Assembly: GCA_964416315.1 (NCBI GenBank)
Contig: CAYQDR010000008.1
Span: 1 to 64,000 of the forward strand
DNA length: 64,000 bases
Direction: 5' to 3'
From: CAYQDR01 sp964416315
GTDB lineage: Bacteria > Methylomirabilota > Methylomirabilia > Rokubacteriales > DASRDR01
In this document: positions 10,424 to 18,453 of the stretch, piece after piece
Numbering within the stretch: position 1 is the stretch's first letter
Layout: each line of letters begins with the position of its first letter
The notes under the pieces: generated by a model
What the model was told of the DNA's origin: nothing
Database searches by the model: none
The model's input: only the letters and a program-made list of their open reading frames with translations
Program-made: the position numbers and the translations under genes

Positions 10424-11169
10424 TGGCGGTCGTCCTCGAGACCGAGGGGCTCACCAAGACCTTCGGCGGTGTGCTCGCCGTGGACGGCGTGAGCGTCGCC
10501 GTCGCCCCGGGGCAGATCGTCGGGATCGTGGGGTCGAACGGCGCCGGCAACACGACCTTCGTGAACCTCGTCACGGGGTACCTCAAGCCCGACCGGGGCC
10601 GCATCGCCTACCTCGGCCGCGACATCACCGGGGAACCCCCGCGCGAGGTGTGCCGCCTCGGGATCGCCCGGTCGTTCCAGATCCCGCAGATCTACGCGAG
10701 CCTCACCGTGCTCGAGAACGTCCTCATCGCCCTGGCCGCGCGGGAGCGCGCGACGCTCCGGGCGTGGGCGCCCCTCCGGACGCCGGCCCGGGTCGAGGAG
10801 GCCCTCGCCCTCCTCGAGCCGTTCGGTCTCACCGAGCACGCCGGCCGGCCGGTCAGCGAGCTTCCCGAGGGCGGGCTGAAGCTCCTCGACATCGCGCTCG
10901 CGGGGGCGCTCGAGCCGCGGCTCCTCCTCCTGGACGAGCCGACGAGCGGGGTGAGCTCGAAGGAGAAGTTCGCGGTGATGGACACCCTCGTGCGGATCCT
11001 CCGGGCGCGCGGCGTCACGGTGATCTTCGTCGAGCACGACATGGACGTGGTGACGGGCTACGCCGAGCGGGTGCTGGCGTTCAGCGAGGGGAAGATCCTC
11101 GCCGACGGTCCGGCGGCCGCCGTGCTCGCCGACCCGGCCGTCCGCAAGGCGGTGCTGGGATGGGCGTAG
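10423..11169 (+). CDS. LivG-like ABC ATPase with damaged ATPase motifs
   Basis: At 248 residues this has normal LivG length and order. However, Walker A reads GSNGAGNTTF, with Asn replacing the invariant Lys (codon AAC at 10549-10551), and the signature reads SELPEGGLKLLDIA where family members have LSGGQ or YGQ. Walker B LLLLDEPTSG and the switch His in VIFVEHDMDV are intact. The family powers uptake of branched-chain amino acids or aromatic acids with LivF. With these changes ATP hydrolysis should be lost or very weak. ATG 10423 overlaps the livM stub, and its stop overlaps the next ATPase by 10 bases. Confidence 0.75.
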   Translation: MAVVLETEGLTKTFGGVLAVDGVSVAVAPGQIVGIVGSNGAGNTTFVNLVTGYLKPDRGRIAYLGRDITGEPPREVCRLGIARSFQIPQIYASLTVLENVLIALAARERATLRAWAPLRTPARVEEALALLEPFGLTEHAGRPVSELPEGGLKLLDIALAGALEPRLLLLDEPTSGVSSKEKFAVMDTLVRILRARGVTVIFVEHDMDVVTGYAERVLAFSEGKILADGPAAAVLADPAVRKAVLGWA

Positions 11170-11828
11170 CGGCCCTCGAGATCCGCGGCCTCGAGGTCCG
11201 GCTCGCCGCCTTCGTCGCCCTGCGGGGGGTGAGCCTCGAGGTGCCCCCCGGCCGGACCGTCGGCCTGGTCGGGCGGAACGGGGCAGGGAAGACGACGACC
11301 CTCAAGAGCGTCGTCGGGCTCGTCCCCGTCGCGGCGGGCACGATCCGGGTGTCCGGCCGCGATCTCAGCGGCGTGCCGCCGCACCGACGGCCGGAGCTGG
11401 GCGTGGGCTATCTGCCGGAGGATCGGCGGCTCATCGGGTCGCTGACGGTCGAGGAGAATCTGCTCCTGCCCCTCTGGGCGCGCGGCGGCCGAGACGGCGG
11501 CCGCCGGCTCGAGGAGATCTACGCGCTCATGCCCGAGCTCCCGCCGCTCCGCGGGCGGCGCGCCGGGGCCCTCTCCGGCGGCCAGCAGAAGCTGGTGGCG
11601 CTCGCCCGCGCGCTCGTCTCCGGGACCACGCTCCTCCTCCTCGACGAGCCGTTCGAGGGGCTCTCGCCGCTCCTCTCGCGCCGGCTGGCCGAGGTGATCC
11701 GGGGCCTGCGGGAGGTCGCCGTGCTGGTGACCGAGTCGGACCTCGTCCGGATGCGGCTCCTCACCGACGCGATCTACACGATCGAGCGCGGCGAGATCGT
11801 CGGGGACGCGGGCGGCGCGTCGCGCTGA
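11160..11828 (+). CDS. LivF-like branched-chain amino acid ABC ATPase
   Basis: This 222-residue ATPase is slightly short for LivF (about 235). Walker A GRNGAGKTTT and signature ALSGGQQKL are intact, as is Walker B LLLLDEPFEG. The switch region reads VLVTESDL where LivF proteins usually show VEQN, so it too is unusual. It starts at ATG 11160, inside the last codons of the damaged livG. In a LivG-LivF dimer each ATP site uses one Walker A and the partner's signature, so both shared sites would contain one defective half here. Confidence 0.75.
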   Translation: MGVAALEIRGLEVRLAAFVALRGVSLEVPPGRTVGLVGRNGAGKTTTLKSVVGLVPVAAGTIRVSGRDLSGVPPHRRPELGVGYLPEDRRLIGSLTVEENLLLPLWARGGRDGGRRLEEIYALMPELPPLRGRRAGALSGGQQKLVALARALVSGTTLLLLDEPFEGLSPLLSRRLAEVIRGLREVAVLVTESDLVRMRLLTDAIYTIERGEIVGDAGGASR

Positions 11829-11880
11829 CCTTCTTCCGAGTCCACCGGGCGGGCCACTCGATCGAGGCCTTGCCAACTGT

Positions 11881-11899
11881 GGTATGATGGGGTCATACC
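11881..11899 (+). promoter_or_regulatory. Operator palindrome and -10 region of the RHH/PIN operon
   Basis: GGTATGA-TGGGG-TCATACC is a perfect 7-bp inverted repeat with a 5-base centre. It contains TATGAT (11883-11888), a good -10 hexamer. The antitoxin start lies 68 bases downstream. RHH antitoxins usually repress their own promoter through such a palindrome, so autoregulation is inferred. Confidence 0.55.
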
Positions 11900-11966
11900 G
11901 ACAACGGGGCAGGTGCTGGCCCGGAGGCCCGGCCTTCGCACACCCCGATGGAAGGAGGTCCGCGCG

Positions 11967-12212
11967 ATGGGACGCAATCGAGTGGCGGTGACGATCTCGA
12001 TCCCCCCTCGGTTGGCGGAGGACTACGACCGGCTGGCCAGGATCACAGCCAAGAACCGCAGCCAGCTCTTCCGGGAAATGTTCGAGCTGTACCGCCAGAG
12101 CCAGGAGGAAGAGGCGTTCCGAAGCCTCCAGCGTTACGGCCGTCGCAAGGCCCGCGAGCGAGGCATCCTGACCGAGCGGGATGTGGAGCGCCTGGTCTTC
12201 GAGGGTCGGTGA
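11967..12212 (+). CDS. Ribbon-helix-helix antitoxin (CopG/VapB-like)
   Basis: This is an 81-residue DNA-binding antitoxin. The N-terminus NRVAVTISIPPRLAEDYDRL is the RHH beta strand plus first helix, followed by NRSQLFREMFELY as the second helix. The C-terminal part is charged and would wrap around the toxin. ATG 11967 has a near-perfect AGGAGGT 7 bases upstream. The stop is directly followed by the GTG of the PIN toxin (TGAGTG), so expression is coupled. An upstream inverted repeat fits autoregulation. Confidence 0.82.
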   Translation: MGRNRVAVTISIPPRLAEDYDRLARITAKNRSQLFREMFELYRQSQEEEAFRSLQRYGRRKARERGILTERDVERLVFEGR

Positions 12213-12611
12213 GTGCGCGTCGTGTTCGACACCAATGTGTTCGTCTCGGCCCTGGTCATCCCATCAAGCCTCAGCGAAGAGGCGTACTGCCGAGCCATTG
12301 CGCGGGAGTTCCAGCTCGTGACTTCCGTCGCGATTCTCACCGAGCTCGCCGGCACGCTGCGGGCCAAGTTCGGGTGGGAAGGTGCGCCCGTCACCCGAGC
12401 CATCAAATCGATCAGCCGAGTTGCCGAGGTCGTGAAGACGGTGCCACACCTCGAGGTCGTGCGTGATGCAGCCGACAACCGGATCCTCAAATGTGCCGAG
12501 AAGGCCGCGGCCGACCTCATCGTGACCGGAGATCCTCATCTCCTGAAGCTCCGGCGGTTCGGCACGGCCGGCATCGTCAAAGTCTCGACGTTCCTGCACA
12601 CGCTGGGCTGA
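12213..12611 (+). CDS. PIN-domain toxin (COG1569-type, VapC-like ribonuclease)
   Basis: This 132-residue PIN-fold protein is a putative Mg-dependent ribonuclease toxin. Acidic active-site residues are visible in VVFDTNVFVSALV, in the LTELAGTL segment, in the DAADNRILKCA segment (the DNxxL variant typical of this PIN subgroup) and in VTGDPHLL. The start codon is GTG immediately after the antitoxin stop. Target RNA is unknown. It sits between two liv loci, so the pair may have entered as a small module. Confidence 0.83.
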   Translation: MRVVFDTNVFVSALVIPSSLSEEAYCRAIAREFQLVTSVAILTELAGTLRAKFGWEGAPVTRAIKSISRVAEVVKTVPHLEVVRDAADNRILKCAEKAAADLIVTGDPHLLKLRRFGTAGIVKVSTFLHTLG

Positions 12612-12652
12612 CGACCCTCGCGCTACTCCGGCAGGTCCGGCTCGGAAGGCGC

Positions 12653-12681
12653 TTGACGTCGGGTCCCGGTTGGTCTGACAT
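12653..12681 (+). promoter_or_regulatory. Candidate promoter for the liv operon
   Basis: TTGACG (12653-12658), a 17-base spacer and TGACAT (12676-12681) lie about 62 bases ahead of the binding-protein start. The -35 is strong and the -10 moderate. Confidence 0.4.
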
Positions 12682-12742
12682 TAGCGTCCAAACCGCGAGA
12701 GAAGCGGCGCTGGGGCAGACACAGCCTGACAGGAGGCCGACC

Positions 12743-14035
12743 ATGAGGGAGACAGAGACGAGGGGGCCGAGCACTTCGCGACGCAGCTTCCTGAGGGCGG
12801 GAACCGCGGCCACGCTGGCGGCGGGCCTGCCGGTCGCGTGGACGTCCCGTGCCGCGGCGCAGGGGCCGCTCCGCCTCGGCTTCCAGGTCCATCGAACCGG
12901 GATCGGCGCGGTCTACGGCCGCTGGTACGAGCGTACGACGACGGCCGCCGTGAAGCTCATCAACGAGAAGGGCGGCATCGCCGGACGTCCGGTCGAGATC
13001 GTCGCCGAGGACGACGGCACCGATCCCAAGCGGGGCGCGGAGGTGGTGGAGAAGCTCGCCGTCCACCACAAGGTCGACTTGATCTTCGGCACGCTGTTCT
13101 CCCACGTGGTCATCGCGTCGGCGCCGCGGGCGGGCGAGCTGAAGATCCCCTACCTGGTCGTGAGCGAGGGCTACCACGTGGCCTCGGGCCGGCTGAACCG
13201 CTACGTCTTCCAGCCGGGCATCACCGACGTGCGGGCCCAGGTGACGGCGGTCGCCCCCTGGATCCTGAAGAACCTCGGCAAGAAGGTGACCCTGATCTTC
13301 CCGGACTACGCGTTCGGTCACGACCACCGCGACTTCTTCGGCCGGGTGGCGACCGCCCAGGGCGGGACCATCCGGGCGCTCGTCCCGATCCCGCCGACGG
13401 AGACGTCGTTCACCAAGTACTTCCCGCGCGTGCCCGCCGACACCGAGGTGCTGTACCACGTGATGGTGGGGCCCGGCGTCCTCACCTTCGTCAAGGAGCT
13501 GGGGGAGCACTTCGGCGCGCGGCGGCCGCAGATCTTCGGGTTCATCGACTCCCTGGAGGGGGTGGACTTCGCGAACCCGGGCCTCGAGTTCCTGGAGGGG
13601 ACCTACTTCTGGGAGGCCCTTCCCCGGTACGCCGGGCCCGACGCGCCCCAGCACGTGCGCTTCTTCCGGGAGCGCGTCGGCATCAACGACGTCGGGGCGA
13701 GCGTCGCCGACCCGAAGGACGTCGCCACGGTCTCCCACATGTTCGGCTGCTGGGAGACGCTCTTCGTCATCAAGCGCGCCGTGGAGCAGAGCGGCTACAA
13801 GCGGCCGGGGCCGGACTACAAAGCGTTCGTCGAGACCCTGGAGGGCTTCCAGGCCTTCCCCGAGGGGATCGAGCACCCCCAGGGGCCCAAGCGGTTCGTC
13901 GGCCGGCTCCACCAGGTGTTCGGCCAGCAGATCATCTCCAAGGTGGACAGGCGGCGGTTGACCGTCCTCCACCGCACGGCGATCGAGGACTCGATGTACC
14001 CGCCCGAGGCCGACTATACGAAGCAGCCGCTCTAG
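12743..14035 (+). CDS. Branched-chain amino acid-type ABC substrate-binding protein (Tat-exported)
   Basis: This 430-residue periplasmic binding protein has a twin-arginine signal, SRRSFLRAGTAATLAAGLPV. The mature protein begins near PLRLGFQVHRTGIGAVYGRW, the Peripla_BP_6 (LivJ/K-like) fold, with AAVKLINEKGGIAGRPVEIV as its hallmark. It would feed the LivHMGF proteins encoded directly downstream. Ligands of this family in soil bacteria range from amino acids to amides and aromatic acids, and the real one cannot be read here. ATG 12743 has AGGAGG 6 bases upstream. Confidence 0.9.
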   Translation: MRETETRGPSTSRRSFLRAGTAATLAAGLPVAWTSRAAAQGPLRLGFQVHRTGIGAVYGRWYERTTTAAVKLINEKGGIAGRPVEIVAEDDGTDPKRGAEVVEKLAVHHKVDLIFGTLFSHVVIASAPRAGELKIPYLVVSEGYHVASGRLNRYVFQPGITDVRAQVTAVAPWILKNLGKKVTLIFPDYAFGHDHRDFFGRVATAQGGTIRALVPIPPTETSFTKYFPRVPADTEVLYHVMVGPGVLTFVKELGEHFGARRPQIFGFIDSLEGVDFANPGLEFLEGTYFWEALPRYAGPDAPQHVRFFRERVGINDVGASVADPKDVATVSHMFGCWETLFVIKRAVEQSGYKRPGPDYKAFVETLEGFQAFPEGIEHPQGPKRFVGRLHQVFGQQIISKVDRRRLTVLHRTAIEDSMYPPEADYTKQPL

Positions 14036-14043
14036 GACATCGA

Positions 14044-14064
14044 GGGGGGCCGCGGCGGCCCCCC
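14044..14064 (+). promoter_or_regulatory. Stem-loop between liv binding protein and livH
   Basis: GGGGGGCCG-CGG-CGGCCCCCC is a perfect 9-bp stem with a 3-base loop, just after the binding-protein stop. There is no T-run. As at 8203-8220, it may stabilise the binding-protein message or attenuate readthrough into the permeases. Confidence 0.4.
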
Positions 14065-14083
14065 TGCAGCACCCCCCTTCGCG

Positions 14084-14950
14084 GTGACCCTCGGGGCGCA
14101 CCTCTTCCTCGCCCTCCTCGAGGGCACGGTCGGCGCCCTCGTCCTCGCGCTGACGGCGCTCGGCCTGTCCCTGGTCTTCGGCGTCATGCGGATCGTCAAC
14201 GTCGCCCACGGCGAGTTCTTCATGCTGGGGGCGATCGTCACCTGGTACGTCGCCGCGACGACCGGAAGCTTCCTGCTGGCGCTCGTCGCGGCCCCGCTCG
14301 CCGTGGCGACCGTCGCCGTCCTGGCCGACCGGCTCGTGCTCCGGCCGATCGGCTACGAGCCCGAGGGCACGATCGTCGCCACGATCGGGATCCTCTACAT
14401 CCTCCAGCAGCTCGTGCTCATGACGTACGGGCCGTACGCGCGGCCGGTCGCCGCGCCCGTGTACTTCCGCGTCGACTTCCCGTGGTTCGGCTACTCCGGC
14501 TACAAGCTGGTCGTGGCCGGCGTCGCAGCCGTCCTGCTGCTGGCGACGTGGGTCGCGCTCTCCTGGACGCGGCTCGGGCTCTACCTGCGGGCGACCCAGC
14601 AGGACCGCGAGATGGCCCAGGCCTTCGCGGTCCCGGTGGAGCGTGTCTACACGATCGCCTTCGGCGTCGGCGCCGGGCTCGCGGCCGTCGCCGCGGCCCT
14701 CATCGTGCCCGTCCAGCAGGCCCACTACCTGATGGGGCTGGACGCGCTGCTCCTGTCCTTCGTGGTCGTGATCCTCGGCGGGCTCGGGAGCCTCCGCGGC
14801 ACGGTCGTCGCGGCCTTCGTCGTCGGGCTGAGCGACGGCCTGATCTCGGTCCTCTTCTCGCCGACCCTGGCTAAGATCGCGGCGACGCTCCTCGTCGGCC
14901 TGGTCCTCGCCGTGCGCGGCCGAGGGCTCTTCGGCGAAGAGGTCGCGTGA
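14084..14950 (+). CDS. livH: Branched-chain amino acid ABC permease LivH
   Basis: This 288-residue permease has about eight hydrophobic segments. The conserved opening ALTALGLSLVFGVMRIVNVA followed by HGEFFMLGA is diagnostic of LivH, and ATQQDREMAQAFAVPVERVY is the ATPase-docking loop. The GTG start at 14084 gives the normal N-terminus. The stop overlaps livM by 4 bases (GTGA). It is part of a complete binding protein-H-M-G-F operon. Confidence 0.92.
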   Translation: MTLGAHLFLALLEGTVGALVLALTALGLSLVFGVMRIVNVAHGEFFMLGAIVTWYVAATTGSFLLALVAAPLAVATVAVLADRLVLRPIGYEPEGTIVATIGILYILQQLVLMTYGPYARPVAAPVYFRVDFPWFGYSGYKLVVAGVAAVLLLATWVALSWTRLGLYLRATQQDREMAQAFAVPVERVYTIAFGVGAGLAAVAAALIVPVQQAHYLMGLDALLLSFVVVILGGLGSLRGTVVAAFVVGLSDGLISVLFSPTLAKIAATLLVGLVLAVRGRGLFGEEVA

Positions 14951-15903
14951 GCGCCGATCGGCCAGGACTCACGCTGGCGCTCCACCTCGGGCTGCTGGCC
15001 GTGCTCGGCGGCCTCCAGCTCGTCCTGCCGGCGTTCCACCTCGCCATGCTCGCCCGGATCATGGTCCTGGCGTCGTACGCCGTCGGCTACAACCTCCTGC
15101 TCGGGTACGCCGGGCTCATGAGCCTCGGGCACGCGATGTTCTTCGCGGCCGGCATGTACGGCACCGGCCTCACGATTCAGCATCTCGGCCTCGGGGTCGC
15201 CGCCAGCCTGCTGGCCGGCCTCGTCTCCGCCCTGATGGTGGCCGCCGTGGTGGGCGCGATCACGCTGCGGACGGCCGGCCCCGCGTTCCTGATCGTGACG
15301 ATGATGCTGGCGCAGGCGTTCTACCTGGCCACGCTCTACTTCAACGACGTGACGGGCGGCGACCAGGGGTTCATCCTCTCAGGACTCGGCCTCGAGCTGG
15401 GCGGCCGCCGCTGGGCCCTCGCCGATCCCGGCGTCAAGTACAACGCCGCGCTGATCGTCTTCGGCGCGTCCCTGCTCCTGAGCCTCTGGCTCGCACGCTC
15501 GCCCGTGGGCCGCGTCCTGGTCGCGATGCGCGAGAACGAGGAGCGTACCCGCCTGCTCGGCTACAACACGCTGCGCCTGAAGCTCTTCGCCGTGGTCGTC
15601 TCGGGCCTCCTCGCGGGCCTCGCGGGCTCGGCGTACACGCTGCTCTTCTCCTACGTCGGCTCGACCTTCGCCGGCGTCCTGTACTCGATCTACCCGCTGC
15701 TCTGGACGCTGCTCGGCGGCGCCGGGACCACGCTCGGGCCCCTGGTCGGCACGCTCGTGATGACCTACGTGGTGGACGTCGCGAGCGGCATCACCACCGG
15801 CTACCTGATCGTGGTGGGCGCGGCGCTGGTCGTCATGACGCTCTGGGCGCCGGCCGGGATCGTCGGCGGAATCCGGGCGCGGTGGGCCCGGTGGCTCCCG
15901 TGA
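14947..15903 (+). CDS. livM: Branched-chain amino acid ABC permease LivM
   Basis: This 318-residue second channel subunit has about nine hydrophobic segments. LLLGYAGLMSLGHAMFFAAG is the LivM signature, and RENEERTRLLGYNTLRLKLF the docking loop. It ends with a normal tail, in contrast to the livM stub at 10.26 kb. GTG 14947 overlaps livH, and its own TGA overlaps a GTG of livG. Confidence 0.92.
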   Translation: MSADRPGLTLALHLGLLAVLGGLQLVLPAFHLAMLARIMVLASYAVGYNLLLGYAGLMSLGHAMFFAAGMYGTGLTIQHLGLGVAASLLAGLVSALMVAAVVGAITLRTAGPAFLIVTMMLAQAFYLATLYFNDVTGGDQGFILSGLGLELGGRRWALADPGVKYNAALIVFGASLLLSLWLARSPVGRVLVAMRENEERTRLLGYNTLRLKLFAVVVSGLLAGLAGSAYTLLFSYVGSTFAGVLYSIYPLLWTLLGGAGTTLGPLVGTLVMTYVVDVASGITTGYLIVVGAALVVMTLWAPAGIVGGIRARWARWLP

Positions 15904-16637
15904 CGCGGCTCCTCGAGACGCGCGCGGTCTCGAAGCGCTTCGGCGGGCTCGAGGCGGTGAGCGCCGTGGACTTCCGCGTCGACCGCGGGGAGGTGCGCGC
16001 GCTGATCGGGCCGAACGGGGCTGGCAAGACCACGCTGGTCGGCCTCATCAGCGGGCGGCTCGACCCGACCGCGGGGCAGGTCTTCTTCCGTGAGCGCGAC
16101 GTCACCCGGCTGCGGGCCTGGGACCGGGTCGGCCTCGGCATCGTCTATACGTTCCAGGTGACCAGCATCTACCGGCGCCTCTCGGTGCGGGACAACGTCG
16201 CCCTGGCCGTCCAGCGCCGGCGCCTCAGGCGGCTCCTCGACTGGATCGCGCTCGACCGCGACGGGCTTGCGCGCGACGTCGAGGCTGCGCTGGCGAGGGT
16301 CGGTCTGGGAGATCTCGGCGGACAGCCCGCCGGCGCCCTGGCCTACGGGCACCAGCGCGTGCTGGAGGTCGCGATGGCGCTCGCCCTCGAGCCCGAGCTG
16401 CTCATCCTGGACGAGCCCACGCAGGGGCTGGCCGCCGGCGAGATCGACGCGCTCTGCCGGCTGGTGCGTGACGTCGCGGGGACGGCCACCGTGCTGCTCA
16501 TCGAGCACAACCTCGGGGTCGTGCTGGAGCTGGCCAGCCGGGTGACGGTCATGGACCAGGGCCGGATCATCGCCGAGGGCACCCCGCGCGAGATCGAGGC
16601 GCACCCCGAGGTGCAGCGGGTGTATCTCGGACGATGA
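15900..16637 (+). CDS. livG: Branched-chain amino acid ABC ATPase LivG
   Basis: This 245-residue ATPase has all motifs: Walker A GPNGAGKTTL, signature ALAYGHQRVLEVAMAL (the YG-Q form usual in LivG), Walker B LLILDEPTQG and switch His LLIEHNLGVV. The start is taken as GTG 15900, which overlaps the livM stop as GTGA; an alternative ATG 18 bases upstream would add six residues. It provides the intact comparison for the broken copy at 10423-11169. Confidence 0.9.
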   Translation: MTRLLETRAVSKRFGGLEAVSAVDFRVDRGEVRALIGPNGAGKTTLVGLISGRLDPTAGQVFFRERDVTRLRAWDRVGLGIVYTFQVTSIYRRLSVRDNVALAVQRRRLRRLLDWIALDRDGLARDVEAALARVGLGDLGGQPAGALAYGHQRVLEVAMALALEPELLILDEPTQGLAAGEIDALCRLVRDVAGTATVLLIEHNLGVVLELASRVTVMDQGRIIAEGTPREIEAHPEVQRVYLGR

Positions 16638-16663
16638 GCCACGCTGGCGGGAAGCTCGGGGCG

Positions 16664-16769
16664 CCCCTCCCCCCCTGAGGGCCGCCGGAGGGACGGGACG
16701 TCGCGAGGGCCGTAGGCCCGAGCCGTCCCGGCGATCTGGACAAAGGGGGCGGGGGTGCGGGGGGACCCG
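16664..16769 (+). repeat. GC-rich intergenic repeat (copy 1) carrying the livF ribosome site
   Basis: The gap between livG and livF begins with a C-tract, CCCCTCCCCCCCTGAGGG, and ends in a G-tract, GGCGGGGGTGCGGGGGGACC, just before the livF ATG. The same two parts, closer together, precede the LLM oxidoreductase ATG at 22897-22947. The G-rich end supplies the Shine-Dalgarno sequence in both places. Confidence 0.5.
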
Positions 16770-17525
16770 ATGACGCTGGTGGTCGACCGGATCAACTGCT
16801 ACTACGGAGACGTCCACGTCCTGCGGGACGTGTCCCTCCAGCTGGGTGCCGGCGAGATCCTCGGGCTGCTGGGCCGGAACGGCGCCGGGAAGACGACGCT
16901 GCTCCGGGCGATCATGGGGCTCGTGCGGCCGCGGTCCGGCAGCGTCACCCTCGACGGCCGGGAGCTCCGGCACCTCGCGCCCCACGAGATCCCGCGGCTC
17001 GGGATCGCGTACGTGCCCCAGGGCCGCCGGCTCTTCCCCCACCTGACGGTCGAGGAGAACCTCCGCATGGGCCTCCTGGTCCGCGGCGGCGGTGAGGAGA
17101 CGCTCGCCCCCGTGCTCGACCTCTTCCCGATCCTCCGGGAGCGCCCGCGGCAGCGCGCGGGGACCCTGAGCGGCGGCCAGCAGCAGATGCTCGCCACGGC
17201 GCGGGCCCTGTGCGCCCGGCCCGCGGCGCTCCTCATGGACGAGCCCAGCGAGGGGCTCATGCCGAGCCTCGTGGATCGTCTGCTCGAGACGATCGTCGCG
17301 CTCAAGGCGCGCGGGGTGGGCATCCTCCTGGTCGAGCAGAAGGTCGACGCCGTGCTGCGCGTCGCTGACCGCGTCGCCCTCATCGAGAACGGGCGCATGG
17401 TCAGGGAGGCTACGCCGGCCGAGCTCCGAGCCGAGCCCGAGGTCCTCCTGCGGCACGTCGGGGTGCGGCGGCCAGCCAGCCCCCCGGCCGCGTCAGGCGG
17501 GCCCGTCGCCCGCAACCCGCGGTGA
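16770..17525 (+). CDS. livF: Branched-chain amino acid ABC ATPase LivF
   Basis: This is a 251-residue ATPase, the last subunit of the liv operon. Walker A GRNGAGKTTL, the LivF-typical Q-loop VPQGRRLFPHLTVEENL, signature TLSGGQQQM, Walker B ALLMDEPSEG and the VEQK switch are all present. The start is ATG 16770, giving MTLVVDRI. A GTG 15 bases upstream is possible but less family-like. A 132-base gap separates it from livG, filled by a GC-rich repeat that provides the ribosome site. The C-terminus carries about 20 extra low-complexity residues. Confidence 0.9.
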   Translation: MTLVVDRINCYYGDVHVLRDVSLQLGAGEILGLLGRNGAGKTTLLRAIMGLVRPRSGSVTLDGRELRHLAPHEIPRLGIAYVPQGRRLFPHLTVEENLRMGLLVRGGGEETLAPVLDLFPILRERPRQRAGTLSGGQQQMLATARALCARPAALLMDEPSEGLMPSLVDRLLETIVALKARGVGILLVEQKVDAVLRVADRVALIENGRMVREATPAELRAEPEVLLRHVGVRRPASPPAASGGPVARNPR

Positions 17526-17688
17526 CCTGGCGGCGTGCACCGTCCTCCGCGGTCGGCCGTCGTGCGAAGCACAACGTGGGACACGGCGGCTCGCGTAGAG
17601 GTGCCAAGCTGAGAAAGGGCCGGGACGGCAGCCGAGTACTCTAGCGCCGCTTCCAGGGCGCGCCTGGCAACCGCTCGATGAAGGTGCG

Positions 17689-18453
17689 TCACACTAACTC
17701 GAGGGCCTCTCCCGCGTCGTAGGCCACGCCGGGCGCGAGCATCGGGTTCACCTCCGTGAGGAACGCACGGCTGAGCCCTTTGGTAGCCAGATTCCGCTCG
17801 AACTCGGCCCGCGTAACCCGCAGGTTCTGCGCCCCAAGGTATGCCTGGAACGCTTCGATCACCCGCACCGGGCCCACCGTTCCCCGGCGGCAGGCGTCCC
17901 AGAGATCGAATAGGTCACGCCCGCGGCGGCGTTGGTAGAGGGCTCGGAGCTTCGTGGCGAGCAACTCGTCGAGCTCGAACGTCCGCACGTCGACGTGTCC
18001 GCTGAACCATCGGGACTCCACCGTCAGTGGGCGGGTCACATGCCCGAACACGGCGGCGTGCTCGCGCGTGTTGATCTCCACCTTCAGCCGCAGGCGCCGG
18101 ACGGGCGGGATTTCCGCGCTGAACCTGTAGAGGAGCGCGACGCTCGCGACCGCCTGGTCGCGGCTGGGCTCGCCGAGCCAGGGATCCAGCCGCCCCCGGA
18201 TGGCGTCAAGCAGACCCCCGATCGGCCCCGGGTCGACCTGGACGAGGTCCAGGTCCTCCGAGTAGCGGCTTGCCGGTGGGACCGCGAGCTTCTGAAGGGC
18301 AGTACCGCCCCGGAACGCGAGGCCCCGAGCCAACGCTGGCTCCGAGAAGATCTCCACCACCGCCCGTGACAGGACGAGGTCCTGCTCCACCATCCAGTCG
18401 TCGGCCCACGGCGCGGCTTGGCGCCAGGCAACGATGTCCGCCTGCGGGATCAC
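17689..18453 (-). CDS. abiEii: AbiEii-type nucleotidyltransferase toxin
   Basis: This 254-residue protein of the nucleotidyl transferase AbiEii/AbiGii family is the toxin of type IV-like abortive-infection systems. Motif I is FRGGTALQKL followed by RYSEDLDLVQ (the GG-T and DLD of the polymerase-beta fold). The later motif KLRALYQRRRGRDLFDLWDA matches the conserved Lys and RD-DL residues. GTG 18453 overlaps the antitoxin stop as GTGA. The family blocks growth on phage infection by modifying nucleic acid or nucleotides; known AbiEii homologues act on tRNA. The phage range is unknown. Confidence 0.88.
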   Translation of the reverse strand: MIPQADIVAWRQAAPWADDWMVEQDLVLSRAVVEIFSEPALARGLAFRGGTALQKLAVPPASRYSEDLDLVQVDPGPIGGLLDAIRGRLDPWLGEPSRDQAVASVALLYRFSAEIPPVRRLRLKVEINTREHAAVFGHVTRPLTVESRWFSGHVDVRTFELDELLATKLRALYQRRRGRDLFDLWDACRRGTVGPVRVIEAFQAYLGAQNLRVTRAEFERNLATKGLSRAFLTEVNPMLAPGVAYDAGEALELV

